From the IMG/VR virus record IMGVR_UViG_3300031758_000433, positions 1 through 28,408 of that record: DNA of 28,408 nt; one strand, written 5' to 3'. A program made the position numbers and the translations under genes. The stretch is from a virus. The notes under the pieces were generated by a model. That model had not been told where the DNA came from. It did not search any database and was given only the letters and a program-made list of their open reading frames with translations. Below, in pieces: positions 15,575-23,871 of this stretch (positions within the stretch are counted from its first letter, which is position 1; each line of letters begins with the position of its first letter).

Positions 15575-17258
15575 CTTTCTTTCTACTGGAAATCAATTTA
15601 CCGAAGTAAATTTTCAAGACGCTAAGACAAACTTAATTGTAGGAACTAATGGTTCCGGTAAGAGTACAATTCTTGATGCTCTTACTTTTGTTTTGTATAA
15701 TAAACCATTCAGAAAAATTAATAAACCACAACTTATTAATTCTGTGAATGAGAAGGACTGTCTTGTAGAAATTGAATTTGATATTGGTAATAAAAATTAT
15801 AAAGTTGTGAGAGGTATCAAACCAAATATTTTTGAAATTTGGATTGACGGGACAATACAAAATCAAGACTCTGCAGCTCAAGATCAGCAGAAAAAGTTAG
15901 AAGAAAATATTTTAAAACTTAATTATAAATCTTTCACCCAAACAGTCATCTTAGGTTCGGCTACATTCGTCCCTTTTATGCAATTAACTTCTTCCCATCG
16001 TAGGGAAATTGTAGAAGATCTTTTAGACATTAAGATTTTTTCTACAATGAACAATATCTTAAAAGAACGAATGCGTAAAACAAATGAACTCATTCGTGAA
16101 TATTCAATCAAGAAAGACATGATTGAAGATAAGATTGAAATGCAAGAGAACTTTATTAAGAATCTTGATGAAAGTGGTAAAGAAAGAATCCAAAAGAAAA
16201 AAGATAGTATTAAATTTATTGAGAATGAAATTGATGAATTGAATACTGATAATGAAGGAATTTCAATGATGATTGAAAAAGAACTTCAACCAAAGTTGGA
16301 AGAACTTACTAGTACAAATTCAACTCTAAAGAAACTTAATTCTATCAAGGCAAAACTAGAACAAAAGATTCAAACTCTTGTCTCTGAACATAAGTTTTTT
16401 CAGGAAAATACGGTTTGTCCTACTTGTACCCAAAGTATAGAGAATGAATTTCGCTTAAATAAGATTGTCGATATCGAGGAGAAATCCAAAGAACTCAATG
16501 ATGGATACCGAGAGTTGGAGGATGCCATCAATGTAGAACAAGAGAAAGACCAACAATTTTTATCTTATTCTACGGAGATTAGTAAACTCAACAATGACAT
16601 TACCACAAACAATGTTAAGATTACTGGGCTTAACAAACAGATCAGAAATCTTGGACATGAAATTCAAGAAATTACCGAACAAATTCAAAACAGAAATACT
16701 GAGCGTAAAACCCTTGAAAACTTAATAAAAGATCTAGACAAAATAGAAAAAGATAGATCTAACGAAAAGGAACAGATTAGTTACTACGATTTTGCTCATT
16801 CATTGATGAAAGATGGTGGAGTGAAGTCTAAAATCATCAAAAAGTATCTGCCTCTTATGAATCAGCAGATAAACAAGTATCTACAGATGATGGACTTCTA
16901 CATCAACTTTACACTGGATGAAGAGTTTAAGGAGGTTATTAAGTCACCAGTTCATGAAGATTTTAGTTATGAGTCATTTAGTGAAGGTGAGAAGATGCGT
17001 ATTGACCTTTCTCTCTTATTTACTTGGAGAGACATTGCCAAACTTAGAAATTCGGCCAGTACAAATCTTCTCATCCTAGATGAAATTTTTGATAGTTCTT
17101 TAGACGGAGCAGGAACAGATTTCTTCACAAATATTATTCGTTATGTCATTCAGGATGCTCATGTATTTGTGATTTCACATAAGACGGATGATCTTATGGA
17201 TAAGTTTGAAAAAGTGATAAAATTTGATAAAATTAAAGGATTTAGTAAAATGGTGTGA
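15543..17258 (+). CDS. 46: Recombination nuclease subunit gp46 (Rad50-like ATPase)
   Basis: The SMC-like ATPase partner of gp47. The 571 residues match T4 gp46 (560). Walker A GTNGSGKST is at residues 34-42 and the Q-loop region SFTQTVILGSATFVPFMQL follows near 130. Two coiled-coil arms flank a zinc-hook CPTC at 292-295. The ABC signature FSEGEKMRIDLSLLFTW is near 480, and Walker B LLILDEIFD has D513-E514. HVFVISHK is the switch histidine segment. Start choice follows alignment to T4. The stop lies inside the hairpin at 17254-17277. Confidence 0.97.
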   Translation: MILFKTIRWRNFLSTGNQFTEVNFQDAKTNLIVGTNGSGKSTILDALTFVLYNKPFRKINKPQLINSVNEKDCLVEIEFDIGNKNYKVVRGIKPNIFEIWIDGTIQNQDSAAQDQQKKLEENILKLNYKSFTQTVILGSATFVPFMQLTSSHRREIVEDLLDIKIFSTMNNILKERMRKTNELIREYSIKKDMIEDKIEMQENFIKNLDESGKERIQKKKDSIKFIENEIDELNTDNEGISMMIEKELQPKLEELTSTNSTLKKLNSIKAKLEQKIQTLVSEHKFFQENTVCPTCTQSIENEFRLNKIVDIEEKSKELNDGYRELEDAINVEQEKDQQFLSYSTEISKLNNDITTNNVKITGLNKQIRNLGHEIQEITEQIQNRNTERKTLENLIKDLDKIEKDRSNEKEQISYYDFAHSLMKDGGVKSKIIKKYLPLMNQQINKYLQMMDFYINFTLDEEFKEVIKSPVHEDFSYESFSEGEKMRIDLSLLFTWRDIAKLRNSASTNLLILDEIFDSSLDGAGTDFFTNIIRYVIQDAHVFVISHKTDDLMDKFEKVIKFDKIKGFSKMV

Positions 17259-17277
17259 CAGTTTAAAAAGTGTCACA
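17254..17277 (+). repeat. Palindromic hairpin TGTGACA-N10-TGTCACA at the gp46 end
   Basis: A perfect 7-base inverted repeat (17254-17260 / 17271-17277) around a GTTTAAAAAG loop, containing the gp46 stop. The core CAGTTTAAAAAGTGTC (17259-17274) recurs in inverted orientation at 23876-23891. Role unknown; it could be a protein-binding site or an mRNA-end stabiliser. Confidence 0.7.
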
Positions 17278-17302
17278 AGGGGTCTAATCAGACCCCTTTT
17301 TT
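17277..17302 (+). terminator. Rho-independent terminator after gp46
   Basis: Stem AAGGGGTCT (17277-17285) / AGACCCCTT (17290-17298) with loop AATC, followed by a T tract to 17302. It separates the gp55-gp47-gp46 operon from the VWA gene. Confidence 0.92.
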
Positions 17303-17334
17303 CATGTAATATAGCCACATACGAAACAAAGTTC

Positions 17335-19545
17335 ATGTCTGTTAATCACGAAGTCAAAGGTCATCTTGCCCGTCTCCTCGCTACTGAAGATCTGGTGGTG
17401 GAACACAAACACGTTCCCACTGCGTCTTTCAATGTGGATACTCGTGTCCTGATTCTCCCGATGTGGGAGAAGGCTTCTAACGTTGTCTACGATATGCTTG
17501 TTGGTCATGAAGTGGGTCATGCACTTTATACTCCTAACGAGGACTGGAGTGAAAAGTTTTCCATCCCACAACAATTTGTGAATGTTACGGAAGATGCTCG
17601 TATTGAAAAGTTGATGAAACGTAGGTATGCGGGTCTCAATAAGTGTTTTTATGCGGGTTATCGTGAACTTCACGAGGATGATTTTTTCCAAGTAAAGGAA
17701 GAAGATATTTCTAAGTTTAATCTTGCAGATCGTGCCAATCTTTACTTTAAGATTGGTAACTACATTGATATACAGTTTAATCAGGAAGAACAAGAAATCA
17801 TCACTATGATTGGTGATGCAGAAACTTTTGATGAAGCGATTCAAGCTGCGGTAAAACTTTATGAGTACTGCAAGAAAGAACAGGATCAACAAATGAAGAT
17901 TGATTCTATTGATACAGTGGAACAAAATTCTGGAAACAGTTCAGAACCTTCCTCAGAACCCCAAGAAGAATATTCGGATCAGAATACACTTGAAACCTCT
18001 GGTGAAGGTGGCCAGACTCCTTCTGATGGTGAATCGGGGGATGATATTGATCAACCTTCTAAGGGAACTTCAAATCAGGGTGGAGAGACTTCTGATCCTA
18101 AAGTCCATACTGCAGATAATTTGGAAGAATCTATTCGAGATCTTGTCAACAGCTCTTCGTATGAAAATGTTTATGTGGAACTTCCCAAACTTAATCTAGA
18201 AACTGTCATTGCATCTAATTCTGAAGTTCATGATGAAATTAATGATTGGTGGAACAAATCAGTAGAATCTCTTAGTAAGAGTCAATCTAATGCTAAGGAA
18301 TTTTTGTTTGGAAAAATTGATAAAGATTTTCGAGAGTTCAAACGTTCTGCTCAGAAAGAAGTTAACTACTTGGTGAAAGAGTTTGAATGTCGGAAAGCTG
18401 CAGATTCATACGCTCGTTCCACTACTGCTCGTACTGGTGTTCTAGATTGTTCTAAACTTCATACTTATAAGTATAATGAAGATTTGTTCCGTAAGGTAAC
18501 CACTCTTGCAAACGGAAAAAATCATGGCCTAGTGTTTGTCCTGGACTGGTCTGGCTCAATGTCAAATGTGATGCAGGATACAATCAAACAACTTTATAAT
18601 TTGATTTGGTTCTGTAAGAAGGTTTCTATTCCCTTCGAAGTTTATGCATTTACTAATGAGTGGCGTCGTAGTACATATGACGAAAAGGGAAACTTTATGA
18701 GGATGGAACCACACTATCAAAAGAAATCTGGACTCATCTGTGTAGATGAAACATTTTCCATGATGAATCTTTTTACTAGTAAAGTAAATAATCGTGTTCT
18801 GGAAGAACAAATGATTAACATTTATCGCATTGCTAAAGAATTTAAGTATTCTTATAATGATGCTCCAATGTATAATACTCCGACTAGACTACTTCTTTCT
18901 GGAACTCCTTTGAATGAAGCTTTGATTGCAATGCATCAAATTTTGCCTAAGTTTCAAAAGGAAAATAAACTCCAGAAAGTTCAATGTGTAGTTTTAACCG
19001 ATGGTGAAGCTTGTTATATGAAGTTTCACAAAGAGTTTAAAAATCGTTCTGTTGATGGTGGAGAACCTTATATTGGATTGAACTCTCTTAATAGTCACCC
19101 TACTTTCATTCGTGATCGTAAAACTGGCTGTACTTATAAAGTACCATTTGAATTTCATCAATTTACGGACACTCTTCTTCAGAACCTTCGTGATCGTTTT
19201 CCTTCTGTGAATTTTATTGGTATGCGGGTTCTTGAAAATCGTGAAGCTAATTCTTTCATTCGTAAGTATTACGATAATTATGAATATAGTTCTGGTTATG
19301 CTCAAGACAATAAAGAATATGTAAAAATCATGAATGATTGGAAAAAGAATAAATCTTTTTCAATTAAAAATTCTGGTTATCATTCTTACTTTGGCCTTTC
19401 TGGTTCGGCACTTTCTCAAGATTCTGAGTTTGATGTTCATGAATGTGCAACAAAATCCCAAATTAAATCTGCATTCGCAAAGTCTCTAAAGAGTAAGAAG
19501 ATGAATAAAAAAATTCTTGGTGAGTTTATTGATCTTGTTGCTTGA
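17335..19545 (+). CDS. HEVGH metallopeptidase-like and VWA domain protein (CobT-like)
   Basis: A 736-residue protein of four parts. Residues 1-120 hold GHEVGHALYTP (H58, E59, H62), the HExxH zinc-peptidase motif, followed by VTEDARIEKL (E86), a plausible third ligand as in gluzincins. Residues about 195-260 are an acidic, low-complexity S, E, D, G linker. Residues about 395-570 form a VWA domain with MIDAS residues D404-x-S406-x-S408 in LDWSGSM, T524 in GTPLNE and D556 in LTDGEA. The remainder is helical and basic. Acidic linker plus C-terminal VWA is the CobT layout; its expected partner, a CobS/MoxR ATPase, is encoded at 23964. The ATG at 17335 is the first after the terminator. Substrate is unknown, and cobalamin synthesis is not supported because CobN is not seen. 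Confidence 0.88.
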   Translation: MSVNHEVKGHLARLLATEDLVVEHKHVPTASFNVDTRVLILPMWEKASNVVYDMLVGHEVGHALYTPNEDWSEKFSIPQQFVNVTEDARIEKLMKRRYAGLNKCFYAGYRELHEDDFFQVKEEDISKFNLADRANLYFKIGNYIDIQFNQEEQEIITMIGDAETFDEAIQAAVKLYEYCKKEQDQQMKIDSIDTVEQNSGNSSEPSSEPQEEYSDQNTLETSGEGGQTPSDGESGDDIDQPSKGTSNQGGETSDPKVHTADNLEESIRDLVNSSSYENVYVELPKLNLETVIASNSEVHDEINDWWNKSVESLSKSQSNAKEFLFGKIDKDFREFKRSAQKEVNYLVKEFECRKAADSYARSTTARTGVLDCSKLHTYKYNEDLFRKVTTLANGKNHGLVFVLDWSGSMSNVMQDTIKQLYNLIWFCKKVSIPFEVYAFTNEWRRSTYDEKGNFMRMEPHYQKKSGLICVDETFSMMNLFTSKVNNRVLEEQMINIYRIAKEFKYSYNDAPMYNTPTRLLLSGTPLNEALIAMHQILPKFQKENKLQKVQCVVLTDGEACYMKFHKEFKNRSVDGGEPYIGLNSLNSHPTFIRDRKTGCTYKVPFEFHQFTDTLLQNLRDRFPSVNFIGMRVLENREANSFIRKYYDNYEYSSGYAQDNKEYVKIMNDWKKNKSFSIKNSGYHSYFGLSGSALSQDSEFDVHECATKSQIKSAFAKSLKSKKMNKKILGEFIDLVA

Positions 19546-19565
19546 GGGGGAAACCCCTCTTTTTT
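19544..19565 (+). terminator. Rho-independent terminator after the VWA gene
   Basis: Stem GAGGGG (19544-19549) / CCCCTC (19554-19559) with a GAAA loop and six T residues. The TGA stop of the VWA gene overlaps the stem's first bases. Confidence 0.92.
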
Positions 19566-19566
19566 A

Positions 19567-19573
19567 CTAAATA
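19567..19573 (+). promoter_or_regulatory. Late promoter (CTAAATA) for the repeat protein
   Basis: CTAAATA resembles the late box (six of seven bases of ATAAATA) and lies 22 bases before the ATG at 19596, directly after the terminator. It overlaps an 8-base inverted repeat AAATACTT (19569-19576) / AAGTATTT (19580-19587). Confidence 0.55.
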
Positions 19574-19595
19574 CTTACAAAGTATTTGTAAAAAA

Positions 19596-20882
19596 ATGGA
19601 CTTTAACGACCTGCAAAATCTGACAGAAGCTTATAACCAAGTTAATCAACAACTTGATGAAGCAGAAGGTTCTTATGGTGAAACTCCAAAGGCATATGCT
19701 GCAGCATCAAAAACCAAGATGACTGCAAAGAGAAAGCCTTTCCTCAAGAAAATGCTCAGAAGAACTAATCCTGCAGAAAGAAGGCCTGAGACTTCTCCAA
19801 GAAAAGGAATGACTGCTTCTGATAGAGAGGAAGCAAGAGCAGGTGCAGCACATGGTTCTCCTCGCGGTCATGATTATCCTTCAGAGGGTCCTGGTGGAAT
19901 TACTAAGAATCCTAAGAAACTCCGTAAGCAAAAAGCAATGGGTGAGTTTGCTAAAGAAGATTTTGAACTTTGGGTGGAGTCTCTTGTAGAAGAAGGTTAT
20001 GATCTATCCGAGTACACTTGGGATGACATGCTTGATATCTATGAAGCAGAAGGTTCTTACGGTAAGACACCTAAAGCAAGACAAGCAATGGGTAAACTTG
20101 CTATCGCAAGACGTGAGAAACCCGCAAGTGAGTATTCTCAGAAAGGTGAGAAGACTAAGAAAGTAAAGGCAATTGAGAAGCATACTCAGAGAATTGATAA
20201 TGGTCCTGATGCAGGAAATCGTGGTAAGAAATCTACTAAACCAAGATGGTCTGGTATGTTGGGTAAATCTGGTAGGGGTAAACTTGACCAAGATAGCAGA
20301 GATTATGCGAGAGATAGTGCTGTTGAGTACACTGCTGGTGGACACAAGCCAGGTCCTGGTACAGTAACCAAGAATCCTAAGAAACTCCGTAAGCAAAAAG
20401 CAATGGGTGAAATTGATGAAAGTTACAACACTTATCAAGTAGTTCTTTCGCATTTACTTGAGGAAGGATATGCTTCAAATGAAGAGTCTGCAGATAAAAT
20501 CATTCTTAATATGAGTGAATCTTGGTTTGCAGAAATTATTGAAGCACGTAGGATGGATACAGAAGGTTCTGATCGTGGAGATTCGGCTCGTGCGGAACGT
20601 GCAGAAAAAGCAAAATCTTCCTTTATGGCTGCGAAAAAAGGTAAAGAGACCAGACTAAAAGCAGGTATTACTAACCTTCAACATAAGGCTGAGAAAGAAC
20701 ACTCTAAGAACTTTCCTGGTTCAAGACAAGAACCAAAAGTAAAGGGTGAAAAAGAATCCCCAGAGGAAGAACAGAGAAGAAAGGCTACTCGTCATAACGA
20801 AAGAGTTATGAAACATGGATTTACCGAAAAGGAAAAGAAAGAATCAAAAGCGAGAGAAAAATATGATTCATCTAGAGATTGA
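19596..20882 (+). CDS. Modular acidic/basic repeat protein, candidate internal head protein
   Basis: 428 residues built from alternating acidic helical modules and long basic, probably disordered arms. Acidic modules are residues 1-27, about 116-155 (EDFELWVESLVEEGYDLSEY) and about 273-320. Basic arms contain KRKPFLKKMLRR and twice the segment TKNPKKLRKQKAMGE. Each acidic module ends in a site fitting gp21 prohead-protease specificity: LDE|A (E22), IYE|A (E150) and IIE|A (E316); LTE|A at E11 also fits. The first two junctions are followed by AEGSYG and the third by a related TEGSDRG. A leading short acidic helix cut off by gp21 is how T4 internal proteins are targeted to the head. Function as a DNA-associated internal protein is inferred. 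The first in-frame ATG after the terminator is used. Confidence 0.82.
   Translation: MDFNDLQNLTEAYNQVNQQLDEAEGSYGETPKAYAAASKTKMTAKRKPFLKKMLRRTNPAERRPETSPRKGMTASDREEARAGAAHGSPRGHDYPSEGPGGITKNPKKLRKQKAMGEFAKEDFELWVESLVEEGYDLSEYTWDDMLDIYEAEGSYGKTPKARQAMGKLAIARREKPASEYSQKGEKTKKVKAIEKHTQRIDNGPDAGNRGKKSTKPRWSGMLGKSGRGKLDQDSRDYARDSAVEYTAGGHKPGPGTVTKNPKKLRKQKAMGEIDESYNTYQVVLSHLLEEGYASNEESADKIILNMSESWFAEIIEARRMDTEGSDRGDSARAERAEKAKSSFMAAKKGKETRLKAGITNLQHKAEKEHSKNFPGSRQEPKVKGEKESPEEEQRRKATRHNERVMKHGFTEKEKKESKAREKYDSSRD
19905..20410 (+). repeat. 41-base perfect direct repeat inside the repeat protein gene
   Basis: The 41 bases at 19905-19945 and 20370-20410 are identical (starting AAGAATCCTAAGAAACTCCG and ending GGTGA), 465 bases apart and in frame. 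They encode KNPKKLRKQKAMGE. Related flanking repeats encode AEGSYG(E/K)TPKA near 19662 and 20046. Confidence 0.9.
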
Positions 20883-20893
20883 TTAAATAAATT
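20883..20893 (+). promoter_or_regulatory. Possible degenerate late promoter before the gene at 20916
   Basis: TTAAATAAATT contains TTAAATA and AATAAATT, each one base off the boxes seen elsewhere in the window. It overlaps the upstream stop region as other late boxes do. Distance to the GTG start is 22 bases. Confidence 0.35.
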
Positions 20894-20915
20894 ATTATAG
20901 TATTTGAGGTTTATT

Positions 20916-21875
20916 GTGGAGTTTTTTGAAAAAGATAAACATGTAAAATTTATTTTTGAGTTACAAAATGGACAACCACTTCAACTAACTTACTATTTGC
21001 AACCAAATAGTTTGAGGGAAAAGTGGTTGAATGAAGTTAAAACATATCTCAACCGAAGTAATGCATCACTCAATCTCAAAATATCAAATAAAAATTATTT
21101 ACATTTAAATGAATTAACTGAAAAAATAAACTCAATAGTGAAGGATATCAATACTGCATATAATTCTAATATGTTGAGTTTTTTGAGTGGAACGAGTGAT
21201 GCAAATAGGGAAAAACTGAATAGTTTACATGAAAAATTTGAAGAATATGGTGCGGATAAAAAATTATATCTTGGTGAAGATGTTCATAGACTTTGGTTGG
21301 ATTTAAATGAATGGATTCATGTAACAGAAGTTGCAATGGGTACAACTGTGAAAGATTTTCCAGAATACAGTGCCTTAGTGTCTGTTTATCCGCCATATGA
21401 TGGTAGGAGATTGGAAGAAAAAGATAAATTATTTTTAACTACTGATTTCTCGTGGGGGCATCTTTATCTCGGATATAACACCTTAGGTAAAGACTACATG
21501 CACGCTTGTCATGATGATGATGTTAGAGTTGTTACAAATAAACAAGTAAAAGTTCAACAAAGGTATAGTTCTGAGGTATGGCTTTGTTTTCAGAATAAAA
21601 CGTATTGCCAAAAAACAACTGAGTTACAATTCTATAAGTGGTATGAAACTATAGAACAAGAAGCTCAGGAAATAATTCCTATTGAGAATTTAAATGCTCT
21701 AGCTTTAGGTAGATATTTTCTTGGACATATTGTAATTGATGATGATCTGTTAAGATTTCATCCAATTGAGGACGATTGGTATTTTAATACTGAAGTTCAA
21801 AAAAGGTGGAACAATGAAGTCTTTTCTCAAATTAAAAGGGTAGTAGAAATTGAAATAGATGAACAAAATAATTGA
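20916..21875 (+). CDS. Conserved-looking protein of unknown function
   Basis: About 319 residues starting at GTG 20916, preceded by GAGG at 20906-20909 with good spacing; a TTG 12 bases upstream is less likely. I do not recognise a named family. The first half is helical and charged. The second half has a compact, likely beta-rich block with SWGHLYLGYNTLGKDYMHAC, CHDDDVRVV, and SSEVWLCFQNKTYCQ, which looks like a folded domain with paired cysteines and histidines (HACHDDD), possibly metal binding. The gene overlaps the next by 17 bases, so the two are probably translated together and work together. No signal peptide or membrane segment is visible. Confidence 0.72.
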   Translation: MEFFEKDKHVKFIFELQNGQPLQLTYYLQPNSLREKWLNEVKTYLNRSNASLNLKISNKNYLHLNELTEKINSIVKDINTAYNSNMLSFLSGTSDANREKLNSLHEKFEEYGADKKLYLGEDVHRLWLDLNEWIHVTEVAMGTTVKDFPEYSALVSVYPPYDGRRLEEKDKLFLTTDFSWGHLYLGYNTLGKDYMHACHDDDVRVVTNKQVKVQQRYSSEVWLCFQNKTYCQKTTELQFYKWYETIEQEAQEIIPIENLNALALGRYFLGHIVIDDDLLRFHPIEDDWYFNTEVQKRWNNEVFSQIKRVVEIEIDEQNN

Positions 21876-23871
21876 AACATTTATAGAAAACTCATTGGAG
21901 AATCAGTGGTATCCCCCAAATTCTTCAAAACAATTCAATGTATTTGACTCAGATTGGCCTTTTCTTCAAATAGATTTTTCTGATGACTTTGAAGAAATGC
22001 ATCAAGAATGCATTGATAATGATCATCTTTTTGTGGGTCATAGGCAGAAAGATAAACATCTAAGTTATTCTCATGAAGGTTGGTCTGCTTTAACTTTACA
22101 TGGAATACGTCCAGATGCTACTGAAAATTATGATCAATATGGACTGACTGAACCAGATTATGATTGGACAGAAGCTTGTGTATATTTTCCTACTTGCGTT
22201 AAATTTTTAAAAAAATTGGGATATGGTAGTTACGATCGAGTAAGGATCATGAAACTATCTCCTGGTGGATACATTATGCCACATTCTGATGGTGATGGTA
22301 GAATTTTTGGTCCTTTGAACATAGCAATTAATAATCCTGATGGATGTAATTTTTACTTTGAAAAATGGGGAAAAGTTCCTTTTAGTCAAGGGACAGGATT
22401 TTTTTTAGATATAGGAAATGTTCACGCTGTTTTTAATAATAGTGATGAACCTAGATATCATTTTATTGTTCATGGATCTATTAATAATAATTTAATACAA
22501 ACAGCATTTGATCAACTTAAAACTCGAAAGAAACGGGTATGTTACGGGGTTTATAATCAACGAAATAGGATTAATAATTTTTCGATGTACCTAAGATCCA
22601 AAGGTGCAACCTTATTTTATCTCAACAGATCTAGAAGTAATGTAGATATAATTTGTGGAGATGAAATACATGAGATATTGAATGAAGCTTTAATTAAAAA
22701 ATATGAGTATTGTGTGATTCAATCTTCTGGATGTACTTTGAAGAGTTTTGATTATGATAAAGAAATTAGAGATTTTATAAATGAAAATAATTTTGGTATA
22801 GCTGGACATATATTATCTTGGCCTGGGAGGTGGTTGGAATTACACCACCAATTTTTTATAGTCAACGTTTCTGCATGGAAAGAAGTTGGATGTCCGGAAT
22901 TTGGTGATTGGTGTTCTGAAGAACAATTATTACCTGTAGTTGAAAGAAGTATTGAAAACTTTCATGATGACTATACTCCATTGTGGGTTAAGTATTCAAA
23001 CAAACAAGAATACCAATCTAACGCTGGACAGGGTTGGAAACTTTTGAGTTCTATGTTTTTAAATGATTGGCCAGTAATAACTTTGAGCGAAAAATTACGT
23101 TTTAATAAGTTTTATTATTATCCAGAATTTAATACTGAAAAGTTTGAATCAAGTATTAAAACTTTAACTCCATATGAAGGTCAGAATTGGAATCAAGTAA
23201 AGTTGATAAATGATGCAAAATCAGTAAAAGATCAAATATGGTTATTTAATAGTGAATCAATGTCAATTAATAATGAAGGTAAGTTTAATTTAGTTGTAAA
23301 TACTGCAAGTGGATTTAAGTTGTTTGATATTTTTAAAAATAAAAAATTGGACTTAAATGGTAAAATTATTGTATATGATTTTAATATTAAAAGTATACAA
23401 TGGTATAAACACTTACATACATGGAAGACAAATGATATTGTAGAATGTATCAAATCTTTTTCCGAAAAGGATTATTTTACTTGGTTGGGGAAAACAGATC
23501 ACTCAAGATTTGTAATGGATCATAGTTTTGATTTATCAATCAAAGAACTTATGGACCATTTTGGTGGAACCGAATCATTTATTAAGTATTGGTCAGTCTT
23601 TAAAAAAACTCCTACAAAGTTTGTTGTTGCTGATTTGTATAAAGAATCTCAAAAGTTTGCAAATATTTTTGTTGGACCTGGGAAAAAATTTGTAAATCTT
23701 TCTAATATTTTTTCTACCGATGCTACCACTTTGTTATATGGACATACAGAAGTTCAGAGTTGTCAACAAAGATGTTTAGCTTCTTTGTATGTTGTTGATC
23801 CTGAAATAGAAGTTTCTATTTGTGACTTTTGGAATAGAAACATTTTTGGTAAAGTAAAAAATATCTTGTAG
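21859..23871 (+). CDS. Multidomain 2-oxoglutarate/Fe(II) oxygenase-like protein
   Basis: A 670-residue protein. Residues about 100-210 look like an aspartyl/asparaginyl beta-hydroxylase-type oxygenase: RIMKLSPGGYIMPHSDGDG gives the H142-x-D144 iron pair, NVHAVFNN gives the distal H189, and EPRYHFIVHG gives R199 for 2-oxoglutarate. Residues about 220-350 form a second region with KYEYCVIQSSG and GHILSWPGRWLELHHQFFIVN, of a type I cannot name securely, perhaps glycosyltransferase-like. Residues about 480-540 have a Rossmann-like run, VVNTASGFKLFDIF then GKIIVYDFNIKSIQWYKHL, reminiscent of class I methyltransferases but with a poor glycine loop. Substrate is unknown; modification of a protein, glycan or nucleic acid are all possible. 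No ribosome binding site is visible; the start overlaps the upstream gene. Confidence 0.78.
   Translation: MNKIIETFIENSLENQWYPPNSSKQFNVFDSDWPFLQIDFSDDFEEMHQECIDNDHLFVGHRQKDKHLSYSHEGWSALTLHGIRPDATENYDQYGLTEPDYDWTEACVYFPTCVKFLKKLGYGSYDRVRIMKLSPGGYIMPHSDGDGRIFGPLNIAINNPDGCNFYFEKWGKVPFSQGTGFFLDIGNVHAVFNNSDEPRYHFIVHGSINNNLIQTAFDQLKTRKKRVCYGVYNQRNRINNFSMYLRSKGATLFYLNRSRSNVDIICGDEIHEILNEALIKKYEYCVIQSSGCTLKSFDYDKEIRDFINENNFGIAGHILSWPGRWLELHHQFFIVNVSAWKEVGCPEFGDWCSEEQLLPVVERSIENFHDDYTPLWVKYSNKQEYQSNAGQGWKLLSSMFLNDWPVITLSEKLRFNKFYYYPEFNTEKFESSIKTLTPYEGQNWNQVKLINDAKSVKDQIWLFNSESMSINNEGKFNLVVNTASGFKLFDIFKNKKLDLNGKIIVYDFNIKSIQWYKHLHTWKTNDIVECIKSFSEKDYFTWLGKTDHSRFVMDHSFDLSIKELMDHFGGTESFIKYWSVFKKTPTKFVVADLYKESQKFANIFVGPGKKFVNLSNIFSTDATTLLYGHTEVQSCQQRCLASLYVVDPEIEVSICDFWNRNIFGKVKNIL

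Noticed and set aside
17254-17277. CRP-type site TGTGA...TCACA at the gp46 end
   Set aside because: The spacing between half sites is 14 bases instead of 6, and the element sits at a gene end directly ahead of a terminator.
17307-17312. TAATAT before the VWA gene as a -10 promoter element
   Set aside because: The expected -35 region falls in the terminator loop and has no TTGACA-like sequence.
17302-17925. 207-residue - strand open frame opposite the VWA gene start
   Set aside because: It lies opposite the HEVGH domain and has a composition typical of antisense shadow frames (I, F, L, R rich); all other genes are on the + strand.
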